From an uncultured Lachnospiraceae bacterium (lineage in GTDB: Bacteria; Bacillota; Clostridia; Lachnospirales; Lachnospiraceae), in NCBI GenBank assembly GCA_947589095.1, contig CANQBX010000037.1, forward strand, positions 1 through 37,370: a stretch of 37,370 bases of DNA, given 5' to 3'. The notes beneath the pieces are model-generated. The model did not search any database. It was not told where the DNA came from and worked only from the letters and a program-made list of their open reading frames with translations. Numbering within the stretch: the stretch's first letter is position 1; every line of letters begins with the position of its first letter. The position numbers were made by a program, and so were the translations under genes. Of this stretch, positions 13,567-21,748 are shown one piece after another.

Positions 13567-15744
13567 TTATTCCTCCTCCAGAAATTCATCTGCTAAATTC
13601 TCTCCATACCAATAATCATTTACCTCAGCATCCACGCTCATAGGGAGATCTATGAGGCTATGCCCTACCCTTTTCATGGTATTTACTAAAAGATCCGCTC
13701 CAGCTTTCACATTCCGCTCCGGCACCTCCATAATAAGCTCATCATGCACTGTAATTAACATATGGCAATCCAGAGCCTTATACTGAGGATCCTTATACAG
13801 AGCAATCATAGAGAGTTTCATAATATCCGCACTAGAGCCCTGTATCACGCTGTTAAGGCTCTGCCTGTGAGCCTCTTGATATCGGTAATCATCATGATCT
13901 GATAACTGCATATCCGGCAATCTACGCTTTCTCCCACAGATAGTAGTTACATAACCGTACTCCTCAGCCATCTGCTCTACCTTAAGCCTAAGTTGCTGGA
14001 TCTTAGGAAAACTCTTGTAAAAGTTATCAATAAGCTCCTGCGCCCACTGAGCGGATCTATCAAACTGCTCTCCAATAGCCGCCGCTCCTCTTTCGTACAT
14101 AATCCCCAGCAACACACTTTTCATAGTGGTACGCCGCTCCTTACCAGCCGGATTAACTGAGCCATCTGGATAAAACTCTCTGCACTCCTCATAAGGGAGT
14201 TTATACACCTGTGATCCCATGATAGCATACAGATCTTTATCATGCCGGTAAGCATCCATCATAGCCTCATCTCCAGATACATAGGCTAACACTCTGGGCT
14301 CAATCTGAGAGAAATCTCCTCCCACCAACTTATACCCATCTCTAGCCCTAAAGATCTTGCGGATCCGTTTCTCATGGCTGGGAATATTCTGGAGATTTAC
14401 CTTAGTGATAGTATCAGAGCTACTAAATCTGCCAGTACGGGCTCCATACTGATTAAAGGTAGTATGTACTGCATTAGTCTTAGGCTCTTTCACCGCTGGA
14501 ATCTTGTCAATATAGGTACTAAGGAGCTTAGTACACTCTTTGTACCTCTGGTAATTATCCAGAAACTCTATAAACTTCTCTCCCTTTTTGGTACCGGCTT
14601 TCTTTGCCTTATTCCTATGTTGCTGGATAATCTTATCACCGGTACCTCTGGGCTCTTTTCTGGATACGCTCTTAAGCTGGAAAATATCATAAAATAAACA
14701 AGCCACTTGCTGAGGGCTGTTATAGTTGATCTTACAGGTACCCTTAGTAAGCCTCATAAGAGCGGAGTGCTCCTTTATATATCCCTCAAACTGAGCTACA
14801 TACTCATCACACTTAGCCTCTACCTCCTGCATCTCCTTAGTAAAAATCTCATGGAGCTCCTGTGCATAATCCTCTCTGATCTCTACCCCTCTAAGCTCCA
14901 TATCCATACACACATCCACCAAAGGCATCTCTATCTCCTTAAACACATAATAGAGCCTCCGGTAATCTTTTCTGGGATGATCCGACCTTAAAAACTGTTT
15001 CTGAAATTGATACAGAGCCCATGTCTTAAAGCCATCATTAGCTCCATAAATACTAAAGATCTCAATGGGAATATAATTACATGGAATACCCTCAAACAGA
15101 TCCCCAAAATCCTCATCTGATCCTTTCCCATCCAGAATATACTTGTTATACATAGGCTTAAGCCCATGCTTTTCATTTTCATTAAGCACCCATCCGGCTA
15201 AGTTGGTATCCCAGAAAATATTAGCTATCCTTGCTCCCCAATTCCAGAGGAGTACCTTTGCATCAAACTTTATATTATGATTGATAGTCTTAAGCTCTGG
15301 ATCCGTGAGGTAAGGGATCATAACCTCCTTACACTCCTCCTCTGTCATTTGACCGGCTACCCTCACATTATTAAGATCCGTATGATTAAAAGGCACATAA
15401 GCACTAGGGAGATCTGGATTATAAAGACAAATACCCACCAAAATATCATTAAATATATCCAATCCGGTAGTTTCCACATCCAGCACATACTCCCCATAGC
15501 CCTTTACATAAGTATCCATAAACTTCTTTAGCCGCTCTGGAGTACGGATAACCTCTATCTCCCCCTCTGCTTTTAACCTACCACTCTTTACAAGCTCTCC
15601 GATCACATCCAGAGCCTTAAGTAGAGTATTCTGATTACGCTTTACAGAGATATTACATACCTTTTTATGAGCCAACCTAGAGCTAATATCATCTAAGCTA
15701 ACATCCTCTCTCCCCATATTCAGATCCACCTTTTCTCTTTCCAT
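13567..15744 (-). CDS. Family A DNA polymerase with 3'-5' exonuclease
   Basis: 725 residues, lacking the 5'-3' nuclease of Pol I, like other phage replicative enzymes. The proofreading domain shows D89 and E91 (LDVETTGLD), NHNIKFDAK (about 155-163) and a YGANDGF Exo III-like segment. Polymerase motifs are A (D477 in GGDFSQIEPRVL), B (R537...K542, ending LLGIMYERG) and C (HDEL, 667-670). It should be the phage replicase, with primase, helicase and ssDNA-binding protein nearby. Confidence 0.95.
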   Translation of the reverse strand: MEREKVDLNMGREDVSLDDISSRLAHKKVCNISVKRNQNTLLKALDVIGELVKSGRLKAEGEIEVIRTPERLKKFMDTYVKGYGEYVLDVETTGLDIFNDILVGICLYNPDLPSAYVPFNHTDLNNVRVAGQMTEEECKEVMIPYLTDPELKTINHNIKFDAKVLLWNWGARIANIFWDTNLAGWVLNENEKHGLKPMYNKYILDGKGSDEDFGDLFEGIPCNYIPIEIFSIYGANDGFKTWALYQFQKQFLRSDHPRKDYRRLYYVFKEIEMPLVDVCMDMELRGVEIREDYAQELHEIFTKEMQEVEAKCDEYVAQFEGYIKEHSALMRLTKGTCKINYNSPQQVACLFYDIFQLKSVSRKEPRGTGDKIIQQHRNKAKKAGTKKGEKFIEFLDNYQRYKECTKLLSTYIDKIPAVKEPKTNAVHTTFNQYGARTGRFSSSDTITKVNLQNIPSHEKRIRKIFRARDGYKLVGGDFSQIEPRVLAYVSGDEAMMDAYRHDKDLYAIMGSQVYKLPYEECREFYPDGSVNPAGKERRTTMKSVLLGIMYERGAAAIGEQFDRSAQWAQELIDNFYKSFPKIQQLRLKVEQMAEEYGYVTTICGRKRRLPDMQLSDHDDYRYQEAHRQSLNSVIQGSSADIMKLSMIALYKDPQYKALDCHMLITVHDELIMEVPERNVKAGADLLVNTMKRVGHSLIDLPMSVDAEVNDYWYGENLADEFLEEE

Positions 15745-15813
15745 CCTGCATATCCTCCTTTATGAGAAAAGGGAGGCTATATTTCCTCGCCTCCCCCTAC
15801 TCTTTCTGCCTCT

Positions 15814-16461
15814 CTAAAATACCCTACTTGCTCCTACACCGCTGGAATCTTCCCGATCTCCGCCGCTGTTATTGTTTCCCTTACTAAGCTGGAGCCGCCC
15901 CTCTATAGCCTTAATCTGATCCTCCCTATCCAGATCCAAGATAAGCGATCCTACTAAATTCTGAGGCTCCGGTACATTCCGCTCACTCTTATCCTTAGGG
16001 AAATACTGGTATGTTGTTTTCAGAGATCCCTTAGCTCCAGATCTGCGGATTTTGATATCCCTCTGAGTAAGATCTCCATACTCCGCCGTAAGCCCTAACA
16101 TCTGCTTAATATCCGTAAGCCCACGCTCCCAGAGCTGTACCTGTTTATCCTTGTCCTTTTCATCCAGATTTATCATCTGGAGAAACATCCTCAAAGAGGG
16201 CTTATTACCAGCCTTACAGAGCTCACAAGCCTCTCCCTTACAGAGTACAGTCCGATCACGCCCAGATCCATCCACATCCAGCTTGTGTACCTCAAAGATA
16301 GGAAAATCATACTTAGGCTCCTGTGTACCCTCCTCTACCCCGATCTGCCCCTTATGGAGCAATCTCACAGTAGCGGTATCACCATCATCCTTAAGCTGAA
16401 ACCATCCTGTTTTAGTAAAGCCTCCGTTATCGTACTTATCCAGTAATGCCTGTAATCCCAT
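15814..16461 (-). CDS. Phage ssDNA-binding protein (gp32-like)
   Basis: 215 residues. The central part has a cysteine set C74, C79, C82 (CKGEACELCK), followed by KPSLRMFLQMINLDEKD, the pattern of zinc-containing gp32-like phage proteins. The C-terminal tail is flexible and polar (NNNSGGDREDSSG). It should coat ssDNA at the fork and work with the polymerase encoded next. The start has GGAGGATATAGGAT upstream. Confidence 0.8.
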   Translation of the reverse strand: MGLQALLDKYDNGGFTKTGWFQLKDDGDTATVRLLHKGQIGVEEGTQEPKYDFPIFEVHKLDVDGSGRDRTVLCKGEACELCKAGNKPSLRMFLQMINLDEKDKDKQVQLWERGLTDIKQMLGLTAEYGDLTQRDIKIRRSGAKGSLKTTYQYFPKDKSERNVPEPQNLVGSLILDLDREDQIKAIEGRLQLSKGNNNSGGDREDSSGVGASRVF

Positions 16462-16501
16462 ATCCTATATCCTCCTTTATTTATGATTGAGATCCTTTTA
16501 T

Positions 16502-16660
16502 TTACAGCAACATAGCCTTTACAGCCCCTACCATGCTGTTAATGGCAAATTGCCTATTAACACTCTTTCCCACCAGCACATCAGCCTTATGCTCCTCACG
16601 TTTTACCAGCACAATAGCCTTACCCTGTAGGATTGCCAGAAACACTCTTAAACCTCTCAT
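16502..16660 (-). CDS. Small phage protein, 52 aa
   Basis: MRGLRVFLAILQGKAIVLVK continues with REEHKADVLVGKSVNRQFAI and a short helix. GAGGAGAGG lies 10 bases before the ATG. It is first behind promoter copy E and directly upstream of the ssDNA-binding protein gene. Function unknown. Confidence 0.55.
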   Translation of the reverse strand: MRGLRVFLAILQGKAIVLVKREEHKADVLVGKSVNRQFAINSMVGAVKAMLL

Positions 16661-16691
16661 TTACCATCCTCTCCTCTGTTTTCGTGATACC

Positions 16692-16723
16692 TAACTTAAT
16701 CAGTTACCGGAGATTTTTTTAGA
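16692..16723 (-). promoter_or_regulatory. Phage promoter-like element, copy E
   Basis: TCTAAA (16718-16723), 16 bases, GATTA (16697-16701) inside GATTAAGTTAGGTATCAC. The stop codon of the sigma-factor gene is the TAA within TCTAAA. TCTCC in the spacer matches GGAGA at the downstream ribosome site. Confidence 0.7.
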
Positions 16724-17318
16724 CAGCCACACCAGCAAAAACAAACTTTTTACGAATACTCTTAAAATAGTAATTTGCTGTAGCCGGAGTACACTTAAGA
16801 GCCTTTGCTACCTCTCCCTTAGATCCTCCTGCCATAAGCACATTTACCGCCACTTGCTCCTTATCATTGAGATTTAAGGATCTAAGGAGATCCCAAAACT
16901 CTACAGAGCTAATATCCTCCAGCTCTACGGTAAAGGAGCTATCCAGCTCTGTACCGCCCTCCCTATTTATCTCCACCAAACTCTCATAGCTAACAGGAGT
17001 AGAGCCGGTATAGCGTTTCTGCCTAGTTGCCTCATTGTATAAGCGGTTTAAGTGCTGGCGTACATATACCTTAAGGAGATTAGAAAACTTAAGATCCATG
17101 CTGGGATCAAAATCCTCAATAGCCCTAAGCATGGGTATGTAACTCTCACTCACCAGATCCTCTCTCTCAGCATTAGGAATACTGCTTAAATAACTGGATA
17201 CCAGAATGTTAATCAATCCGGTATTTTGAGTGATAAGCTCCTCCAGATACCTCTCATCTCTGCTCTCCCTATACAGCACCACTAATTCCTCATTTGTCCT
17301 TTTAATTCCTGTAATCAT
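16719..17318 (-). CDS. Phage sigma-70-family RNA polymerase sigma factor
   Basis: 199 residues. Region 2 (about 27-95) reads LITQNTGLINILVSSYL, EDLVSESYIPMLRAIEDFDP and KFSNLLKVYVRQHLNRL, matching core-binding and -10 recognition helices. Region 4 (about 148-195) is LNDKEQVAVNVLMAGGSKG followed by the helix-turn-helix EVAKALKCTPATANYYFKS. It should direct host RNA polymerase to phage promoters. It lies in the operon driven from the repressor-controlled promoter, and its stop lies in promoter copy E. The likely targets are copies A-H (inference). Confidence 0.85.
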   Translation of the reverse strand: MITGIKRTNEELVVLYRESRDERYLEELITQNTGLINILVSSYLSSIPNAEREDLVSESYIPMLRAIEDFDPSMDLKFSNLLKVYVRQHLNRLYNEATRQKRYTGSTPVSYESLVEINREGGTELDSSFTVELEDISSVEFWDLLRSLNLNDKEQVAVNVLMAGGSKGEVAKALKCTPATANYYFKSIRKKFVFAGVAV

Positions 17319-17334
17319 CCTGTATAATCCTCCT

Positions 17335-18360
17335 TTAATATCCTGTTAGGTAATCAACCCACCTATCTCCATACTGCTTTACAAGATCGTTAATATCTTT
17401 CAGATCCGTATCCCAGCGGAGATTAGTAAACCTAAATCCTTTTGGTATCAGCATCCGCTTTATCTGTACGGCTCCTTTTCTACCAGCCTCATCATTATCT
17501 GTAGCCAGCACATACCGCCTAAATGGAGCCCTCTCCAGCTCTCTACACTGTGCATCTGAAATATGAGAGCCCATGATAGCCACCGCATACAGCCCATAAG
17601 TAACAAGGCTTAGAGCATCAATCTCACTCTCTGTTATCCAGATCTCACTATCTGGAGTAGCTACTCCCTGTGAAAAATGCCCATTACACAGCTCCCAGAG
17701 CCCGAACACTAAAGAGCTTTTATCAATGTCCTTTGCGTTGTAAAAATGCTTTCCGGCTAAGCTCCTGCCTTTGTAAAACACCACTCTCCCCTCCGTATCT
17801 CTCACCGGAAAGAGCACTGTTTTATCTACCGGATCATAGCCCAGCTTGTAAGCATCCAAAATCCAATTAGCTAACCGCCTTTTATGTAGGTACTCACAAG
17901 CCTCAAAGCTATTTAGGAGCTCTCTGTTATACCGCTCTACCTCCTCCTCATCCATGTAGGAGGATTTCTGAGCTTGTCCTCTGTAAAGATTGAGATCCAA
18001 AGGCTCCCTCTCCGCCGCTGAGTAGTTGTACCGCCCTACCAGCCACCTATAACCAGCTAAGCTATTCTCCAGCCCCAGCACATCCGCCACAAACTGAGGT
18101 AGATCCGCTGTATAGCCACAGGTATAACAGTGGACGGTACCAGCCTCATATTTCTTATCCCTAAGCACCTTTTCCTTAAGGAGCACCCCGCAGGAGGGCT
18201 TATTTTCTTTTCCGCCCTTATGAAAAGGACAGGTAATCATGAGATCCGATCCGGTATTATTGATTTCTTTTAGGAGCCCTGTACCGTAAAGCTGGAGCTT
18301 TATATCCTTAATCACTTGCTCCACTGTGGCTACTACCGGTACCCCCCAGATCGTTATCAT
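17335..18360 (-). CDS. DnaG-type primase (zinc finger plus TOPRIM)
   Basis: 341 residues. The CHC2-like zinc finger uses C44, H47, C78 and C81 (CPFH...CYTC). The TOPRIM core has E244 (ITESEIDALSL) and the DND triad at 288-290 (ATDNDEAGRKG). There is no C-terminal helicase-binding domain or fused helicase; the helicase is a separate gene at 20417-21748. The ATG overlaps the upstream TGA as ATGA. It synthesises RNA primers for the phage fork. Confidence 0.92.
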   Translation of the reverse strand: MITIWGVPVVATVEQVIKDIKLQLYGTGLLKEINNTGSDLMITCPFHKGGKENKPSCGVLLKEKVLRDKKYEAGTVHCYTCGYTADLPQFVADVLGLENSLAGYRWLVGRYNYSAAEREPLDLNLYRGQAQKSSYMDEEEVERYNRELLNSFEACEYLHKRRLANWILDAYKLGYDPVDKTVLFPVRDTEGRVVFYKGRSLAGKHFYNAKDIDKSSLVFGLWELCNGHFSQGVATPDSEIWITESEIDALSLVTYGLYAVAIMGSHISDAQCRELERAPFRRYVLATDNDEAGRKGAVQIKRMLIPKGFRFTNLRWDTDLKDINDLVKQYGDRWVDYLTGY

Positions 18361-18746
18361 TTCTTAGCTCCCTTTTTAGGAGCTGTGAGCTTAAGCATCA
18401 CTACCTCCTGCACATTCAAGCACTCAGAGAGTACAGCCTGTGGTAAGCTACCAGCCTCTACCGCCAACAGGGTAGCATCCTCATCCACTACCTCCTTAAA
18501 CCGGATACAATTATTCAGCTTGCGATCATGGAGCTCCTGTAACAGCCTCTCCTCATCCATGCTCTTACGCTCCTGCACAATCCGCTCAAATAAGTAGCCC
18601 TGTGCATCCGTGTAATCCTTAACACCAGCCTCCGCCATAGCATCCTTAAGGAGCTTTTTGTACTTATCCTCCTCTTTTTTTGCCTGTTCAAAGGCTAACT
18701 TTTTGGCTTTATAAGCCTCATACAATTCCTCCAGTTTCATAGCCAT
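18357..18746 (-). CDS. Hypothetical coiled-coil phage protein, 129 aa
   Basis: First gene of the operon from the repressor-controlled promoter. The first 45 residues form a lysine/glutamate-rich coiled coil (KLEELYEAYKAKKLAFEQAK). The rest contains YLFERIVQERKSMDEERLL and a basic tail. It resembles small early phage proteins sometimes called nuclease inhibitors, but I cannot assign it. AAGGAGGTAGCGGTA precedes the ATG. Confidence 0.6.
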   Translation of the reverse strand: MAMKLEELYEAYKAKKLAFEQAKKEEDKYKKLLKDAMAEAGVKDYTDAQGYLFERIVQERKSMDEERLLQELHDRKLNNCIRFKEVVDEDATLLAVEAGSLPQAVLSECLNVQEVVMLKLTAPKKGAKK

Positions 18747-18782
18747 TACCGCTACCTCCTTAAATTGGTTTTTATCTCAAAC

Positions 18783-18949
18783 TACTGTTTAACAGTAGCC
18801 TAAGGGCAAAAAATATTGAGAGTACCCCATTTTATAGGTGCCCCTACTGTTTAACAGTATATCACGCTCAGTTTCCATCTGTCAATATAAAATTCTGTTA
18901 AACAGTATTTTCATTAAATTTATCTTTACTTTTCTACTGTTATACTGTA
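18783..18949. promoter_or_regulatory. Repressor operator array (four sites)
   Basis: O1 18783-18797 and O2 18845-18859 are both TACTGTTTAACAGTA. O3 18893-18907 is TTCTGTTAAACAGTA. O4 18935-18949 is a degenerate TACTGTTATACTGTA. O2 overlaps the -10 of the leftward promoter, O3 sits upstream of its -35, and O4 fills the spacer of the rightward repressor promoter. This is the layout of a CI-type switch with autoregulation. Confidence 0.88.
18856..18885 (-). promoter_or_regulatory. Leftward early promoter
   Basis: TTGACA (18880-18885), 18-base spacer, TATACT (18856-18861). It drives the 18746-16719 operon (coiled-coil protein, primase, sigma factor) and is blocked when O2 is occupied. Confidence 0.82.
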
Positions 18950-18953
18950 TAAT
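18925..18953 (+). promoter_or_regulatory. Repressor promoter
   Basis: TTTACT (18925-18930), 17-base spacer, TATAAT (18948-18953). The repressor ATG is 33 bases further on. O4 lies in the spacer. Confidence 0.75.
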
Positions 18954-18985
18954 TCTATTATCCTTTCAAGAGAGGAGGTGAGAAA

Positions 18986-19333
18986 ATGAGCACTAAATCC
19001 TCTCTACTGGATAGCTTTACAAAAGCCTTAAGTTACTATATCTCGGTATCTGGAAAGACTAAGAAAGAGATAGCGGAGGCAATAGGAGTACCGCCCACAA
19101 CTTTCTCCTCATGGAGTAACGGCAAACATCTCCCAGATATGGATAAACTGCAAAACTTAGCAGAATACCTAAACGCCCCAATAACACACTTTTTCGATTT
19201 TTCCAGCAAGCCGGAGCCACCAGATCCTATATTGGATGAGCTCATAGAGGCTTACAAACAGCTACCCAATGAGGATAAGCTCTTAGTGAGGGCACTAACA
19301 CTACGGATCCTACAGCTACAGGAAAGTAAATAA
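18986..19333 (+). CDS. CI-type XRE repressor without peptidase domain
   Basis: 115 residues, the only convincing plus-strand phage gene. The helix-turn-helix (about 22-63) reads GKTKKEIAEAIGVPPTTFSSW...LQNLAEYLNAP. A proline-rich linker (SKPEPPDP) leads to a C-terminal helix pair, probably for dimer formation. There is no LexA-like serine protease domain, so induction cannot occur by RecA-driven self-cleavage. It should bind the TACTGTTTAACAGTA sites upstream and keep the phage dormant. The start follows GAGAGGAGGTGA. Confidence 0.88.
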   Translation: MSTKSSLLDSFTKALSYYISVSGKTKKEIAEAIGVPPTTFSSWSNGKHLPDMDKLQNLAEYLNAPITHFFDFSSKPEPPDPILDELIEAYKQLPNEDKLLVRALTLRILQLQESK

Positions 19334-19347
19334 CCCTCACACCACCG

Positions 19348-19379
19348 GAGCCCTGTACCACCAATACAGGGCTCTTTTT
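19348..19379 (+). terminator. Intrinsic terminator of the repressor gene
   Basis: 10-bp stem GAGCCCTGTA/TACAGGGCTC with a 7-base loop followed by TTTTT. It separates the repressor from the convergent XRE gene. Confidence 0.92.
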
Positions 19380-19382
19380 CTA

Positions 19383-19658
19383 TCAAAAGAGCGGTATCCC
19401 CTCACCATCCTCCAGCTTTCTATCTTTCAGAGGTACCCTGTTTCCCTCTTTAGTAAAATCCATATAAGCCAGAGGCACCATGAAAAGCTCACTAAGTTTC
19501 TGAGCACTCTCCATCTTAGGAGCTGTATTACCATTCTCCCAATCTACTACTGTTTTCTCAGATACCCCCACCAGCTTAGATACCTCTTTCTGGGTATATC
19601 CGGCATTTACTCTACAGGCTGAGATCCGCCATTTCCGGCTAAAAAAATTCAGATCCAT
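19383..19658 (-). CDS. XRE-family regulator (Cro- or antirepressor-like)
   Basis: 91 residues. The N-terminal HTH is MDLNFFSRKWRISACRVNAG, then YTQKEVSKLVGVSEKTVVDWENG, a typical XRE motif, ending with a loose C terminus. Its start overlaps the TAA of the Rha-like gene (TAATG). It converges on the repressor gene. It may act as a second regulator of the switch; the target is not visible. Confidence 0.8.
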   Translation of the reverse strand: MDLNFFSRKWRISACRVNAGYTQKEVSKLVGVSEKTVVDWENGNTAPKMESAQKLSELFMVPLAYMDFTKEGNRVPLKDRKLEDGEGIPLF

Positions 19659-20137
19659 TAAGCTCTCCCCCTATCCTCCATAAATTCCTTAAACTCCTCC
19701 TCAGTAATGAGAGTTTTTACAGTAGGTACCATAACCTCTACTTTCTCCGCCTTAAGGATACCTTTCTCTATGTACCGCCTCACTGATCTCTCATTCATCC
19801 CAAGAGCCTCCGCTACCTCCTGCACTGTGTATCTCTTAGGCTCCGGCTCCACCATGATTACCGGCTCCTGCACCGGCTCTACCTTTTCTCCAAACAGAGG
19901 TAGATACTGATCCTTAAAAGCGGTACTCTTTGCCCCGATAATCCGCCCAGCGATAAGATCACATCCGGCTAAGGTAATCCCATAGGAATTTTTAGCCCTA
20001 CCCTCTGCCATGCCCTCTACAAAATACTTAGGAGCATCCTCTCCCAGATCTGTAGCCAGCTTTTTAATCGCTCTTACAAAATTATCATGCCTCCGCCCCA
20101 GCATCTCCGCTACCTGTTTACTACTAAGCATCTGCAT
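19658..20137 (-). CDS. Rha-like regulator with C-terminal helix-turn-helix
   Basis: 159 residues. The N-terminal half resembles the phage Rha family: LSSKQVAEMLGRRHDNFVRA, then KNSYGITLAGCDLIAGRI with a final FGE. After a proline/glutamate linker there is an excisionase/MerR-type HTH (YTVQEVAEALGMNERSVRRY...). Rha proteins are phage regulators that affect growth in hosts lacking certain nucleoid factors. The fusion of the two DNA-binding parts is unusual. It is first behind promoter copy F. Confidence 0.75.
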   Translation of the reverse strand: MQMLSSKQVAEMLGRRHDNFVRAIKKLATDLGEDAPKYFVEGMAEGRAKNSYGITLAGCDLIAGRIIGAKSTAFKDQYLPLFGEKVEPVQEPVIMVEPEPKRYTVQEVAEALGMNERSVRRYIEKGILKAEKVEVMVPTVKTLITEEEFKEFMEDRGRA

Positions 20138-20145
20138 ATAAAAAA

Positions 20146-20199
20146 CCTCCTTTTGTTTTCGTTAAAACAACCTAATCACAAAAGGAGGTAATTTTTAGA
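20146..20199 (-). promoter_or_regulatory. Phage promoter-like element, copy F, with SD-complementary arm
   Basis: TCTAAA (20194-20199), 16 bases, GATTA (20173-20177) inside GATTAGGTTG. The arm CCTCCTTTTGT in the spacer pairs perfectly (11 bp, 21-base loop) with ACAAAAGGAGG at 20146-20156, the ribosome site of the Rha-like gene. Confidence 0.72.
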
Positions 20200-20208
20200 G
20201 AGCTTTTA

Positions 20209-20427
20209 TTAAGTTTTACTTTTATCCTCAATTCTATAGCTACAGGCATTATTAAGAGGCTCACGATCCAGCACCACATTTCCCTCTAGGAGAGAGCTCA
20301 TTAGAATCTGAAAAAGCTCTAATTTCTCCTTACTCAGCCTAATACTATACATATCCCCATCATCCAAAATAAACACAGGATAAAACTTACCCCTATTAGC
20401 CAGATTTTCACCATCCTTAAAAGCCAT
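20209..20427 (-). CDS. Hypothetical phage protein, 72 aa
   Basis: The start MAFKDGENLANRGKFYPVFI is preferred over a Lys-rich extension to 20469, which would be encoded within the helicase gene's end. Beta-rich. A possible role with the helicase is suggested only by the overlap. Promoter copy F follows its stop codon. Confidence 0.55.
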   Translation of the reverse strand: MAFKDGENLANRGKFYPVFILDDGDMYSIRLSKEKLELFQILMSSLLEGNVVLDREPLNNACSYRIEDKSKT

Positions 20428-21748
20428 AATCCTTAGTACCTCCACTCTCCTCTTTTTCTTCTTTTCCATCCGGCTCAGTTTCCTCTTGCGGATTATCCTT
20501 AATCAGAGGATCCAGATATCCGGTATTTATATCCCACACCATAAGGATCTCTTTGTTATTGATCCCATACCTATTTTTCTTGATTGAGATCTTAAGAGTA
20601 CCATCTATCACACTAAGAGAAAGTACCCTTGTAGCATTTTGCCCTACCCCATCACTCTCCGCTAAATCATGGAGCTCTGGGCTCTGCCCCTTTTTCCGGT
20701 TTTTAACCGCCTCCCTGTTAGCCTGTGCCAAGAGGAGTACCGGCTTTTTAAGCCTCTTGCTCATAAGGAATAGATCCTCTGAGATATTGTTATAGGCTAT
20801 TCTGGGTATATCGGCTTTCCGCTTATCACTCATAAGAGAGAGCTGATCTATAATAATCATATCCGCCCCATGCTTTTTAGCCAGTGCCTCTACCTCATCC
20901 ACATTAGGCTTTCTCCCACTAAAATCATCTGGAGTAACCACAATAAAACCGCTTTTCTGGGAGAGCTGGCTTATATAATTCTCATAATCCTCCTCCAGAT
21001 AACTACCTCCATCCGTTTCCGGCTTTTTCCCCAAAGTACCGGCACCATTAAGGAGCCCCGCATTAGAAAAATGCTTATTGAGAGTATCAAACCTAAAACC
21101 AATCATCTCCCTACTCATCTCACCGGAGTAAAAGAGGATCTTATAACCCATATTCCAAGCGATAGTAGGAAAATACTCACCTATCCAGCTCTTACCTACG
21201 TTTGTTCTTCCGGTAATTACCACCAGCTCCTCTCCCCAGAGCCAGCCATTAGTAAGCTCATCCAGCTTAGGGATCCCTGTAGGTATGCCAATCAACCCCT
21301 TTACCTCACACCGCTTTTTATACTCTGCCAGCCTATCCTTAGCATTAGTGATAATATCATATCCATCCTTATTAGCGTTTACCGGTACCTCCCTTGTAAG
21401 GTTTTCCAGCTCCTCCTTTATGTACTCAATGGCTTTAAGGCTATCCTCCCTTACTAAGTCCGCTGTAGTCTGGATCACCGGTACCAGCTTAGTATAGATA
21501 TATGCCTCTTTGAGTTTCATGATAAGATAATCTGTGCTCTCAGTTACATCCAACATCTGAAAATCCTTAAACTTACTGAGAAAAGTAAGTTTATCCGGCA
21601 TCTGCCTGTATTGGCTGTAATGATCCAGTATAAAGGTTATCTCCTCCTTACAGGTAAGGAACATCTCAGCGGTAATACTATTAGAGTGCAATATCTCCAG
21701 ATCTGGAGCATCCAGCAACTTACAAATAATACTCTGCTCAATCATCAT
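20417..21748 (-). CDS. DnaB-like replicative helicase
   Basis: 443 residues. The N-terminal helical domain (1-120) is of DnaB type. The RecA-like ATPase has Walker A GRTNVGKS (180-187), GYKILFYSGEMS (motif H1a), Walker B MIIIDQLSLM, and VLLLAQANRE. The C-terminal tail is acidic. It should form the hexameric fork helicase, loaded by the DnaC-like protein encoded just upstream. Two adjacent ATGs; the first overlaps the loader's stop codon. Confidence 0.92.
   Translation of the reverse strand: MMIEQSIICKLLDAPDLEILHSNSITAEMFLTCKEEITFILDHYSQYRQMPDKLTFLSKFKDFQMLDVTESTDYLIMKLKEAYIYTKLVPVIQTTADLVREDSLKAIEYIKEELENLTREVPVNANKDGYDIITNAKDRLAEYKKRCEVKGLIGIPTGIPKLDELTNGWLWGEELVVITGRTNVGKSWIGEYFPTIAWNMGYKILFYSGEMSREMIGFRFDTLNKHFSNAGLLNGAGTLGKKPETDGGSYLEEDYENYISQLSQKSGFIVVTPDDFSGRKPNVDEVEALAKKHGADMIIIDQLSLMSDKRKADIPRIAYNNISEDLFLMSKRLKKPVLLLAQANREAVKNRKKGQSPELHDLAESDGVGQNATRVLSLSVIDGTLKISIKKNRYGINNKEILMVWDINTGYLDPLIKDNPQEETEPDGKEEKEESGGTKDYGF

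Noticed and set aside
18783-18907. TACTGTTTAACAGTA repeats as insertion-sequence ends
   Set aside because: They overlap two divergent promoters next to a repressor gene and there is no transposase, so they are operators.
20870-21457. Plus-strand frame of 195 codons opposite the helicase gene
   Set aside because: Low-complexity antisense translation without start signals; the helicase motifs are on the other strand.
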